DNA of 64,000 nucleotides from Bolinopsis microptera. Lineage: Eukaryota > Ctenophora > Tentaculata > Lobata > Bolinopsidae. How positions within the stretch are numbered: the first letter of the stretch is position 1; every line of letters begins with the position of its first letter. Position numbers and translations under genes: made by a program. The stretch is taken from assembly GCF_026151205.1 (NCBI RefSeq), contig NC_087075.1, positions 16,196,752 to 16,260,751 of the forward strand, in the 5' to 3' direction. The notes beneath the pieces are model-generated. The model saw nothing but the letters and a program-made list of their open reading frames with translations, was not told the DNA's origin and did no database searches. Of the stretch, positions 23,249 to 33,031 are shown in pieces.

Positions 23249-26200
23249 ATGAGCAAACGATCACGTACCGAAATAGAAGTTCAATTTCTTAGCGACTGTG
23301 TATACTCTGCGTTAGTCAAATCTGGATACTCAAAGCTTCCTTTCTGTAAGTACATTTTGGCACATTTTGTATTGTCAGAATTTGACGGACGCGTAGAAGA
23401 CCATGTGAATCAATTTCCCCATTATTTTGGTTACGTTCGTAATTACTTGGATTCGCGAAATTTTCGTCGAATTATTGGTCAAGCCAAGTGTATCGCCGAT
23501 AATAAAGAGGTTTTAGATTCTCTTAAGCAGACTTATAGGAGTGATCAAATTCGCATTTCACATGAAAACAGTAGGCCACAAGTAGAAGGCGTCCCTTGTA
23601 GTGTTTGTTTTAATTTGTCAAACAATGACGGAGGTGATAATTTGAAAAGTAGATGCAACAAAATTTTATCCGGATTTGCTAATAACGAGTTAGGTCGTGG
23701 AAAGAGTTTTAAGGAAATCCATGAATGCATTTGCAGGACTTCCTACGAAATTCTTTCTAGCTACGATAAAAGTGTCGAAAATTTCGAAATATCTTTGAGC
23801 GAATTAAAAGTGGAATTTGAGCGGTACAAATCGGAACTAACCATCAATGTTGCAAAATTCAATGATCATTTAACCGAGGCTAGTGCGCTTATCCACTATG
23901 GCAGTGGTCTTTCAGGAAGTCAGGTCGAGAATTTAGACCGTACTATATTTTGCACTGAATTTTCTAAAACAGACATCGAGCAACATCTGTCTAATCTACC
24001 AGATTATCGCCACATTAAGTCATCCGATCCAAATATTGAGCTTGGGGACCTGTTTAATGAATACTGTTCGCACGTCCTTACGTACCATTTCGAACCAAGT
24101 TTCTTTAAACTGGGTACAAAATATAGTTTAACTGGCCCTAAAGGAGGGAAAAGATTGTCCGATTATGCACAATCTGTCTGCTTAAATTACCTTTTACTTC
24201 CGAGAAATCATGGTATTTACAGTGAGTTAAGACCCATACTTGCTGTCCACAGTAATGCTCGGACACGCTACAAGCCCCACCCTCTAGTTGACGATCTTTA
24301 TATCCCAAGAATTCCTCCAGCTAGTGTCGCTGATGAAAAAGTTGAAATACTAAGAGAACTCCAATCAATTTTGCTGGGGACTCCCCAGATACCACTTTTG
24401 TATGAAGGTTGGGATTTGGTTAAATCATGTCCTAAACAGGTAGCAGCTAACTCACGATTAGTTGACCTTATGTCAATTAGAGAACATTCCCTAAGTTTCC
24501 AGTCTGGTAATAATTTCTTGAAGGCCAAACCAAAAGAGCATTACCAAAATTTGTCGATTGACGAGGTGAAATGCACCTTAAAGAGTTATAGTTTGATTTG
24601 TGAGAGCGACTTCCAAAAATACGACGAAAGTTTTCTTAGAAAAAAACTTGAAGAAGCTGAGTCTACAAGGAGCTTTGCAATGTGGTATGATCACGCCGTT
24701 ATTTTAAACAGAAGTTACATCCTTTTTGTCGTTTGGCCTTTATACAGCAAGTCCCTTTACCAATCAAATGATCTATGTGAAGGGGATTTACAAAAAGCTG
24801 TCGAGCAAATTTACATCCATTACATAGCTATGTCTCCTTCGACAACCAAAAGCGAAGAGGCATTACAAGAATTTAGAACTAACCAGTTAGCTGCCTTTAA
24901 AGTTACAATTAAAACAAACTGCGGAATCGAATTCACGGACAGATTAAAATTTGTGAATGGCGATGCGCCTGTAAGGAGTGTTGAGAATGGTTCAAACAAG
25001 AGTGGACCGTATCGTAATCCTACCTTATTAGAATGCTTCCCTATAGATCATTATGAATATTACGAAATTGTAAAATTTGAACACATGACATTCGACAAAA
25101 CTACAAAACATGCTAATAAAGGTGGGTTCTTCGAAAATCCTGAAAATCGCGGAAAATCGCTACAAGATTTAAAAGATAAACCCGCCTCAGCATTAGAACT
25201 AATGAAAATAAGATGGCCACATAAGCGTCTTGATAATATGAATAGCGAACAGATAAAAGAGTTTTTGAAAAATGACTTAGGGGGTATAAGGCGACCCCCT
25301 ATTCTATTCATGGCTACTCCTGATAAATCACCTGAAGAAATTGGTCTTGAAGGGGCTGAACTTTTGGGAAATGAATGTCTTCATGGTCTCAGAGGCGAAA
25401 CCCTCAAATCATTCAAACACATTCCAGGACCTCAAGGTGACGGACCATTAAAATTAGTACATGAGATTATATCCAATTGTTGTAATTTTGATTACGGATC
25501 AAAACACGAAAAATCTGGCGAGTCAGTTTTTAAGAATTTAATTGAAATTGTCCAGAAACTAGAAATGAAATTATTTCCAGACGGGTTGTCCTGTAATATT
25601 TGCGGGGATATTTTTACTTTGTCAATTGTGACCAAATGTCCTAAATGCCTTTATTATACTTACTTCAGAGCACTTCTAGAAATTCATATATTTGGATACA
25701 AAGATGAGTCTAAACGGTCAGGTGCCTCCACATTGCTGCTTCATAATATAATTTTTGTATGGTTTAAAACTTTGAAAGAAATACAGATTACGATACCTAC
25801 TGCTCTTAAAGTTATTAATTCTATTTACTTCCTCGGCATAGTTTACTACATGGGTCCAACATTCGAACTTACTAACTTTTTGTCAGTGCATGCCGGACGC
25901 ATGGAAGATATTTTTCGGCAACTGAAGGTCTCTGCTCACAGTTTTACCAATCGAAAACACTTTCAAGAGAGTTTCCTGCTTAATGTCCTAAAACGTCAAG
26001 AAATCTCCAGATACTTTAAAACTGCAAACAATTTCAAAACTTATCGTAGCACAGTTTCTTCTGCCATCACTGCATTTCATCAAAGAAGTCCTATTCCTGA
26101 CATTGTTTTTACCAAAGAATTTATAACGTCCAACATCCAAGACTTTGCAGGACACGTTTATCGCATTTCAAATTTTGTCGTTTCCAATACTAATGAACGA

Positions 26201-27034
26201 TATATGAGTTTGTCCTCGGAAAACGACCTTAAATTCTTTTCCTCTAGAGAATGTCGCTCAGAAAACTGTCTGTCATCATGCCCACCATGTTTATCAAAGT
26301 TATTTCCTGATTTCCCAATCCACAATATATTGACATCAACGATTGAGATAATTCTAAATACCAAAGCTGCTATCTATCAGAAATTTGCTTGCAACATTTT
26401 TGTCAATGGTGGGGTAGATTTCTCCAATTTGCGTAAACTATTAGGTCAGGGCCCACTATTAACACCTGATATCATAACGTCAAGCGAAATAATAGAAAAT
26501 ATTAACATTGATAGGGAAAATCCTAGCAGACAAAAGCTGCCAGCAAACTTTTCGTCAATGTTGAAATTATTGATTGAAATGTTTCCCTCTGATCCTGAAA
26601 AATACGATAAGCTTAAACACAGCAACATGGCTAAATGTATTTCCAAAATTCTTAACGCAGTCCCAGATGAAATTATTCACTTAGACAGTAGTAGTCGCAG
26701 ATTAGCCTTGGCATCATCTAGTTGTATTAAGGATCCAAAAGACAGTAATAATAATAGACAGCATAATGAATTAGCATACTATACAAGTAGGATTACGGAC
26801 TCAATTGAACTCATAAGCACCAAATTGTTATCTTACCAAAAAGACATCGACAAACTATCAGGTGCCGTAGATAAATTAATTACTAATAGGCAATCAACCG
26901 ATTCCATTGAGGACAATCAGTTTGTCAAGAAACTTAGAGAAAAACAAAAATTAAAGCTCATAGCTCTCGAAGTCTTGAACAAGCTCACCTATGAAATTAA
27001 TACTCACAATTATTTTATGTACAGATCACTATAA
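23249..27034 (+). CDS. 1261-aa protein of the giant transposon, candidate transposase
   Basis: A single uninterrupted exon begins at an ATG in context GCACAATGAGC and ends TAA. The N-terminus is basic (MSKRSRTE). Cysteine clusters occur at residues 117/120 (CSVC), 782-800 (CxxC-x11-CxxC, CNIC...CPKC, a zinc-ribbon pattern) and 1002-1014 (CRSENCLSSCPPC). Charged, coiled-coil-like sequence occupies about 1175-1250. Conserved-looking blocks are MWYDHAV with D481/H482, RPPILFMATP near 685, NECLHGL with E709 and H712, and GRMEDIFRQLK with E886. From memory these blocks resemble a multicopy family of large uncharacterised proteins in cnidarians and sponges that carry a W-DH block and an EPLHD-like block. 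The TIR and TSD context makes a transposase role likely, with D481 and E886 as candidate catalytic acids, but this is inference. No helicase, polymerase or integrase motif was recognised. Most codons end in A or T, unlike the GC-rich TIRs. Confidence 0.9.
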   Translation: MSKRSRTEIEVQFLSDCVYSALVKSGYSKLPFCKYILAHFVLSEFDGRVEDHVNQFPHYFGYVRNYLDSRNFRRIIGQAKCIADNKEVLDSLKQTYRSDQIRISHENSRPQVEGVPCSVCFNLSNNDGGDNLKSRCNKILSGFANNELGRGKSFKEIHECICRTSYEILSSYDKSVENFEISLSELKVEFERYKSELTINVAKFNDHLTEASALIHYGSGLSGSQVENLDRTIFCTEFSKTDIEQHLSNLPDYRHIKSSDPNIELGDLFNEYCSHVLTYHFEPSFFKLGTKYSLTGPKGGKRLSDYAQSVCLNYLLLPRNHGIYSELRPILAVHSNARTRYKPHPLVDDLYIPRIPPASVADEKVEILRELQSILLGTPQIPLLYEGWDLVKSCPKQVAANSRLVDLMSIREHSLSFQSGNNFLKAKPKEHYQNLSIDEVKCTLKSYSLICESDFQKYDESFLRKKLEEAESTRSFAMWYDHAVILNRSYILFVVWPLYSKSLYQSNDLCEGDLQKAVEQIYIHYIAMSPSTTKSEEALQEFRTNQLAAFKVTIKTNCGIEFTDRLKFVNGDAPVRSVENGSNKSGPYRNPTLLECFPIDHYEYYEIVKFEHMTFDKTTKHANKGGFFENPENRGKSLQDLKDKPASALELMKIRWPHKRLDNMNSEQIKEFLKNDLGGIRRPPILFMATPDKSPEEIGLEGAELLGNECLHGLRGETLKSFKHIPGPQGDGPLKLVHEIISNCCNFDYGSKHEKSGESVFKNLIEIVQKLEMKLFPDGLSCNICGDIFTLSIVTKCPKCLYYTYFRALLEIHIFGYKDESKRSGASTLLLHNIIFVWFKTLKEIQITIPTALKVINSIYFLGIVYYMGPTFELTNFLSVHAGRMEDIFRQLKVSAHSFTNRKHFQESFLLNVLKRQEISRYFKTANNFKTYRSTVSSAITAFHQRSPIPDIVFTKEFITSNIQDFAGHVYRISNFVVSNTNERYMSLSSENDLKFFSSRECRSENCLSSCPPCLSKLFPDFPIHNILTSTIEIILNTKAAIYQKFACNIFVNGGVDFSNLRKLLGQGPLLTPDIITSSEIIENINIDRENPSRQKLPANFSSMLKLLIEMFPSDPEKYDKLKHSNMAKCISKILNAVPDEIIHLDSSSRRLALASSSCIKDPKDSNNNRQHNELAYYTSRITDSIELISTKLLSYQKDIDKLSGAVDKLITNRQSTDSIEDNQFVKKLREKQKLKLIALEVLNKLTYEINTHNYFMYRSL

Positions 27035-28500
27035 ATATTAGAGCAAGCAAGTCCTTGTAACCTATTTTGTATCATTCAGTATGATTTATTTTGTGTCGAT
27101 TTCAAGTATTATTTATTTTGTGTCAATTGTTCGGTGTAAGTATTAAATAAGTCAGATTGATTCTATTGCAGTTATTTTATGTATCGTGACAAATTTATTT
27201 TATGATTGATTTATTCCAAGTTAAGTCATTGCATTTATATTATTTTTATTACATATTTTTATCTTGACTAAATTCAACAAAATTCAACGAAAATTTGTCG
27301 AGCAAAACATGTTTACATGTTTTTGAATCCAAAAAGAGTAGTTGCGAAAATTATTTGTTTATTATATACATTTTTAACATTATTTTTGAGAGAAAGATTG
27401 AGAAATTGACTGTTGTGTGAGGAGCCATGAAGTACTCATTGAGTTAAGATCCCCTATTCGATCCTGCTAGTTGTGTGGTTGAAAAACACTGCATTAGGCT
27501 AGATTGTGGATCATAGTGTTGAGCTGGCTCAATGACTGCCTTGGAATTCACACCAGGAAGGAAATGAGCTACCAAATTTAGTTATGAAAGATAGGGAAGG
27601 GATTTGATGTAGTAACTTACATTTTTACAAAGTAGTTGGGAAGTAGTTGCTAAATAAATGCAGGGTAAAGTTTAGTTGGTGTAGTAAAAGTATCATGTTA
27701 AGCTTGTTTTCTTCTGGAAAAGGTCAGTGTCTCGTTTTATTATTATTTTATCGTCTGTTATTGTAATTATAAGAATCATAATTTTGTAACGTTTTAAATC
27801 ATTTGTAAAAACATAACAAATATCTGATGCTGCTTTAATAGGTAAGACCTCCTCGTTGGTAAGCAGTGGGTGATGCAGATTTTGTTGGCTATGATTAACC
27901 GTTTGTGGGATAATGGCAGGGAGTTTATCCTTATTTTCACGTTTCACAGTAATCGAATTAACATTTTGCTCTTAGAACATTCGCTCGAGAAATATATTCC
28001 CTGCCATTGCTCATTTAATGCTGTAAAACATCATCTACAAGCTTGATGTTTTACAGTATGTTATTTTTCCAGCTACAATTTTTGTATTAGCAGACTATAC
28101 CTTATTTTATTTTAAAATATTTTAACTGTATTTTAAGTGTGAGTGCAGAATTGAACTGTGTTGATATGTTCCTACAAGATTACAACTGGTTGTACTGTAA
28201 GTCTTCTGAGTACCAGCTCAGTACCCCTCACCTTCCTGGTTATATCGTAGAGAAAATCTGACTTTGCCACAACTACGTTCATATTTTGTACAATACAAGG
28301 TGATTTTCATTCAGTTTTAAGTCTGTTTAGTAACATTTTAACGTGAATATGACATCACCTGACTATCAGCTCTGTTCTATGCTCATTGAGAACGTTCAAA
28401 TCAAATTACAACAAAATTGTCATTTTTTCCGATTCTTGGAATATAGTTTAATATTTCATATCCCTTTTTGAATGGTGATTATGTTATTTAAAATAATCTT
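27035..28500. other. 3' region of the transposon gene
   Basis: AT-rich, with repeats of TATTTATTTTGTGTC at 27080-27125. No clear AATAAA follows the stop; AATAAG lies at about 27145. An exon-like piece at 28152-28200 (after GTGAGTGCAG and before GTAAGTC) is open in one frame but too short to support. No other gene was seen. Confidence 0.5.
28021..28056. other. Perfect 13-bp hairpin
   Basis: CTGTAAAACATCA and its exact complement TGATGTTTTACAG are separated by 10 bases. It does not match the histone 3' stem-loop. It may be an RNA hairpin near the 3' end of the element's transcript, or chance. Confidence 0.6.
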
Positions 28501-28513
28501 ATCTTAACTTCAG

Positions 28514-28617
28514 ACAGTGTTTCGGAGGGTGACAGTTCCTTCGCTTAAGTACACCAAGACTTCTTTTGAGATGAGGATAAGAATTAGGACCGGTGTCCAG
28601 CTTTCCCTGTACGAAAG
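28514..28617 (+). CDS. Exon-like segment, copy 1 of a tandem pair (unrecognised)
   Basis: Flanked by TTAACTTCAG and GTAAGT, and open in one frame: TVFRRVTVPSLKYTKTSFEM and on. It is 256 bp before a second copy at 28770. Over the shared VTVPSLKYTKTSFEMRIRI stretch, all five nucleotide differences fall at synonymous third positions, which suggests selection on a protein. No start codon or partner exons were identified. It lies inside the giant transposon, so it may be an exon of a second element gene or captured host sequence. Confidence 0.35.
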
Positions 28618-28769
28618 GTAAGTTATGTCTATCTCTGAGAGCACGTTTCCTTGATGTGTGTAGTGGATTTTTGTTCCGGGGTAGGTGAGACATGTTTTGG
28701 TGGTTTAATAGTTAGCACCTGTCCCAAATGGTGATTATGTTATTTATAATAATGTTATCTTAACTTCAG

Positions 28770-28934
28770 ACAGAAATTCGAAGGGTGACAGTTCCATCTC
28801 TTAAATACACCAAAACTTCATTTGAGATGAGGATAAGAATTTCATTTTGGACCGGTGTCCGATGGAAGGGAAGTTATGTTTCTCTGTCAGCTTGCCAAAT
28901 GTTTTCTATCCTTCACTGCAATCGTCAAAAACAC
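28770..28934 (+). CDS. Exon-like segment, copy 2 of a tandem pair (unrecognised)
   Basis: 165 nt, exactly 55 codons, open throughout, between TTAACTTCAG and GTAAGT. It begins TEIRRVTVPSLKYTKTSFEM and ends FSILHCNRQKH. Relative to copy 1 it has a 6-base in-frame insertion (ISFW against I-R) and a different end. Selection is indicated by the synonymous differences described for copy 1. I do not recognise the protein family. Confidence 0.35.
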
Positions 28935-29397
28935 GTAAGTATTAATATGATCTTAAATTAAGAATTCTATAACAGACGCGCGCGGCCCTGAATCTTACAG
29001 TGCCTCTATGTCAAGGTGACACCCTTTTCCAGCCATTCCATATAAAAAGAGATAGCTTAATTCACATTCTTCTACTGTTCTAGCAAGTTTTTGACTACTT
29101 ATGATGTATAAAGCAAATAGTGTCAGTTAAGTAAAACAGAAAGCGCGCGCACATACGCGCATATTTTCTTTTTGATTGTATTGTCGATATTATGTATTAT
29201 TTATGTCTACCCAAATTTTTTCAGGGAGTCTACTTAAAGATCATGAACATTTTCAACATTCGTCTGAAGGAACTGTAGCGTAAATATATCTGCAAAGACA
29301 GAACATTCTAACTTACTCACCGGATTGGATCGAGCTGTTTTGAAATGTGAAACAAATGAGTAACCTATAAATATTTGTTTTATTAGAATTGGTTTAA

Positions 29398-29680
29398 CCC
29401 CCCAGTTCCATGGCCAGATATTATGCCAAATTATTAGACGGAGGTCCATTTCCCGTAGATCATCTCCGGAGATGATTCTCCGGCTCCGTCAACTGTATTA
29501 GACGGAGATTAAGCTCTGAGCTCTCCGGGAATTTCTCGGAGATTAATTCATACATAATCATACAGAATCAACAAAATTACCGTAGATGGTCTCCGGTCAT
29601 GGAACTGCAAACCGGAGAAATATCAGTAGACGATCTCCGTCTAATAATTTGGCATAATATCCGGCCGTGGAACTGGGGTG
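29398..29680. mobile_element. 283-bp MITE with ~50-bp TIRs and TAA duplication
   Basis: The left end CCCCCCAGTTCCATGGCCAG and the right end (complement of CACCCCAGTTCCACGGCCGG) continue into a shared GATATTATGCCAAATTATTA GACGGAG stretch. TAA flanks both sides (29395-29397, 29681-29683). The interior repeats GTAGATNNTCTCCGG motifs in both orientations. A 3-bp TAA target fits PIF/Harbinger-type insertion. It is nested in the giant transposon. Confidence 0.85.
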
Positions 29681-29699
29681 TAAGGAATTGCTTTCTTAT

Positions 29700-30090
29700 G
29701 ATTTAAATTATTTATAGCGTTGTAGGGCCCTGAAAGTAGATGTTTGGGGCCGTTCACATTACGTAATCGGAGCCCACTCGGAGAGAGAGGCGGTGTTTAT
29801 ATGATAACGTTTGTGTAATTTTAACACAATAACTAACTTGTAACTGTAAAACTGGTTATATAGGGAGTAAGGGAGCTAAAATAGGCTGAAAAGTGATGTC
29901 TTAACATATGATCGGAACGACTCTCAGCTGTTTTATTGTAATTGGTGCATCTTGCTCTTATTATTTAAATTTTAGCGTTGTCATGTAGGCCCTGAAAGCA
30001 GATGTTTGGGGCCTCGGGCCATTTACATTACGTAATCATTGCGAAGAGAGAGGCGGTCTTCATATGATGTTTGTTTGTGTAATTTTACGA
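29700..30090. repeat. Diverged tandem duplication (~255-bp period)
   Basis: Both copies carry TTTATAGCGTTG or a variant, then AGGCCCTGAAAG(C/T)AGATGTTTGGGGCC, then TTACATTACGTAATC, then GAGAGAGGCGGT. The CACATTACGTAAT part resembles the end of the Harbinger-like MITE at 20142. Confidence 0.7.
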
Positions 30091-30758
30091 GCCAGATGTT
30101 TTGTGTTTGAGTCAAAAGTTCTAAATATTCTGTTACTGCAGTGCACAGCAAGTTCATCGAGTGTAGTATGAACTTTCAGCACATAAGATAAGAACTACTG
30201 AGCAGCTGGATAGTTACTCATTCAGATGTGAAATCATTGTACATTTGTTTAATCGAAAGACGCTTTCAATTTTGTTCAAAACAGTGTTCACTTCAATTAA
30301 AATTAATGGGATCCACTTGATTATCCCAAAGCAACAAAATGGACAGAAAAGACTATAACAGTTTTGGAAACTACTTCGTAATAAGTGCTGCAGGCGATCG
30401 GCAAAATACGTACTCTTATCACTTATCTTCACGCGCATTTCCAAATATGGTCATGCATGATGACGTCACACGCATAACAACGGGTTTATTTTGCAAAGTT
30501 ATTTTTCTAGCTTGTTGCGCGCAGCATCAAAAACAGTTTTTCTGTAATAACTTTTTAAAATGAGAAGCCCCAATTTTCCTCCTGGGGAGGTAACGTTATT
30601 TTTACAAGACGAACATTTTGCAAAAAACCGGAAGTCTCTATCTTTTTTACTTCCGAAGTTAGGCCCCTAACGGTTAGGTTTCCTGGGATGTTGATAAATA
30701 TTCGGCTTGTGGCGCGATGTGTTGCTCTAAGTCTAACTATAGCCCTCTCGCTTGCAGT

Positions 30759-30831
30759 TACTGGGCCGCGCTCAGCCTGTCATTCTGCCTAATCTCTATT
30801 AACAACATTAAAGCCTGGGGTCCTCAGGTAA
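30759..30831 (+). repeat. Dispersed palindrome motif, copy inside the giant transposon
   Basis: TACTGGGCCGCGCTCAGCCT ... GCCTGGGGTCCTCAGGTAA. The 3' block differs at one position from a palindrome in both TIRs (GCCTGAGGTCCTCAGGTAA). Confidence 0.75.
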
Positions 30832-30835
30832 GCTT

Positions 30836-31497
30836 GCAGTAGCGCGCGACCGCCGGAGGCGGAAATGACCTGGTTAGCTAGGTAAACGCGATGTGCCTTG
30901 TAGGATGAAATCCTACTAGCTGACGCCACTCACAGCTGTGCTGCTCGCTGTACGTCAGCGATCGAAATTTATACGCGTATCCCCCGTTAAGATGTGCCAC
31001 CCGACGTGCCACACAATTTTTCTCGTTGCTCGTCGCACGTCGACGAACAACGAAGCTCGTTGCGACGCGCAATGAGCTGCCAGGCTAGGACATCGTCCTG
31101 GTCCAACAAATTTTGGCGAGCGATTTTCTCCAAAAATTTAATGAGGGCGCCGACTTCCACTCTGGCTAGGTTTCTTTTTACCCAGCGCGCGTTCCTTAAT
31201 GGGATGAGGTAAAATTAGGTAAAAAGAATCCACTGACTTGGCCAGAGTGCTTTCATAAAACTCTATTACTAGCTTGGCGTTGTAGGATTATATACTTTAA
31301 TTTCGGATCGAGTGAAGCGAGTGATACACATTACTTTGATTAAACTCATGCTGATCACAATACAGTACAGGGAAATGGGTAACACGGCTTGCAGTCGCAG
31401 CTGCGGCTCCTCGCTGGCGGTAATATTTCAATGAACAAGAATTAAGAAAGAGAGAATTTAAGAAAAAGAGAATTTTATTTGCCAAAGAAATTGACGC
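30836..31497. other. Right subterminal region of the giant transposon
   Basis: It contains CAGTAGCGCGCGACCGCCGG, a palindrome-rich stretch at 31015-31075 (CGTTGCTCGTCGCACG and CGTGCGACG-like arms), and CTGGCTAGGTTTCTTTTTAC. Parts recur in the noisy element at 1780-2260, so this is element sequence rather than host DNA. No gene. Confidence 0.65.
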
Positions 31498-33023
31498 CGT
31501 CAATCAATCAACATCAAGATTTTAGTTTTACATTTGACCTTTATGTCAAAAAATCTTTGAATTTTCAATCGGTGGTCGATGTTACCTGAGGACCTCAGGC
31601 TTCGTCCTTACTTCGTCACAGGACGATCGGAGCTCGAAGAGCGTAGAGAGTGCTGGCTGGCGTCGTCCTGTGATGGTCGACGTATTTTTGCTTGCTGGGA
31701 TCCGGCCGAATGACGCCACATGCAACGTGTAGGGTAAAACTAAAAACGCTTCCCTATATGAGATAATATGACAAAAATTGTTTTGGTCACGTGACCAGTC
31801 AATGACATTGATATTTCGCTGCGGACGGTTTGGTGGAGGGTTAGGGTCAACGTTTATACATTATAGGGTCAAAGTTAGGACTAGAGTTGTACACTATTGA
31901 CATTGTGAGGGTAATGGTTAAGTAGGTAGTGCGCCATCGACAGTGAGCCGCGCGTGCCGACTGTAGGATGGTTTTTTAGCGCTAATTTCGGCCAGCACAA
32001 TTTTCTTCAAACAAATAAATATTGAGTATCCTTCCCGACCTCCAATTGCAACAAAAATTGGTAAGCTTACTCATAGACTTACAAGGAAAGTGTCCGAAAA
32101 ATTTAAAGCATATCCAATTAACAGACATTATGCTAAAAGCAGCGTATTTTGCCCCATTTTGATCACTATATCAACTGCGATATCCACCAAATTTTTCGGA
32201 CAGTTGTAAAAGCCCTATTGGAAGGTCGTCGCCAATTTTCAGAATGATCTCATTTAAGGAACTGAAGATAAATCCGAATAATACGACAAAAATGGTCAAA
32301 TTTGGACGAATTTGGTCAAATTACGCGACTTTTACAGCTACTTTTGCTCCAAAAGCCGCGCACCATCAAATATGGCACTTAGGCGAAATTCACTGATCTT
32401 TCCAAAAAGGTATGACAAATTTGGTATTGTGAAAATTCTCACAGTCTCTAGAAAACACTGGTACAAAATTTTTTAAAATCCGAGCAAGTTTATTTTTATC
32501 GTGCACCTCCTAGGTTAAGGTTTATCACTAGCGACCTTTTCATCTGACCACAATATTGCAAAATGCTATGTTGTATGTCACGTGACAAATTTAGCCGAGG
32601 GTTGGAAGTCGGATTTCGGAAGTCAGTGGACTCTGTTGGAGTCCGGCGGACTCCGAGCGGAGTCCGCCGAGCTGGCGGAGTCCGCCAAGCTCCGCCGGAC
32701 TCCGCCGGATTCAAGTCTGGCGGAGAGGTCCGGCGGAGTCCGCCAAGCACTCCGCCGGAGTCCGCGGCGGACCGGAGTCCGCCTAGTGGCTTAGTCCGCG
32801 GCGGACACTCCGCCGAGCCGCCGCGGAGCCGCTCGGAGTCCGCGGCGGACTTTAAAGTCCGCTCGGAGTCCGCTCGGCTCCGCTCGGAGTCCGCCAAAAT
32901 GTACTCGAGTCCAGTGTAAATACATTTTGGCGGAGCACCGCCGGAGTCCGCTCGGAGTCCGCTCGGAGTCCGCTCGGAGTCCGGCGGCTCCGCCGCGGAC
33001 TCTACTCCGCGACGGATAGTGCC
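31498..33023 (-). repeat. Right TIR of the giant transposon (interrupted)
   Basis: Reverse complement of the left TIR, split by the nested insertion at 31923-32512. The GC-rich 11-mer block occupies 32630-33010. Its terminus GCGACGGATAGTGCC is the exact complement of the left terminus. Confidence 0.92.
31923..32512. mobile_element. 590-bp nested transposon with 7-bp TSD
   Basis: It interrupts the right TIR. GGTTAAG is present at 31916-31922 and again at 32513-32519, and the left TIR has the uninterrupted site. Imperfect short TIRs are TAGGTAGTGCGC and, reading inward from the other end, TAGGAGGTGCAC. There is no ORF. The superfamily is uncertain from the 7-bp duplication. Confidence 0.9.
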
Positions 33024-33031
33024 CATTTTGT
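33024..33031. repeat. Right 8-bp target-site duplication CATTTTGT
   Basis: Identical to 21752-21759 and directly adjacent to the terminal base of the transposon. Confidence 0.9.

Larger units (their letters stand above)
21760..33023 (+). mobile_element. Complete giant DNA transposon, 11,264 bp
   Basis: The termini are perfect inverted repeats beginning GGCACTATCCGTCGCGGAGT, flanked by identical octamers CATTTTGT. The TIRs are about 0.92 kb (left 21760-22676; right 31498-33023, including a nested 590-bp insertion). Inside are a TATA-like promoter, one 3.8-kb intronless ORF (1261 aa), a 13-bp hairpin, a pair of duplicated exon-like segments, a TAA-flanked MITE and one copy of the dispersed palindrome motif. 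An 8-bp TSD is known for hAT, P, Zisupton/KDZ and some MULE elements. The very long GC-rich TIRs and the protein do not let me place it in any of these. It is likely autonomous, or recently was: the ORF is uninterrupted and the ends are intact. Confidence 0.92.

Noticed and set aside
27420..27500. tRNA-like stretch (GGAGCCATGAAG...ATTCGATCCTG)
   Set aside because: It has a TTCGATC B-box-like word but no acceptor or anticodon stem that pairs.
21760..33023. Maverick/Polinton or other virus-like element
   Set aside because: Size and TIRs invited the idea, but no DNA polymerase, integrase, packaging ATPase, protease or capsid frame is present, and the TSD is 8 bp rather than the 6 bp of Polintons.
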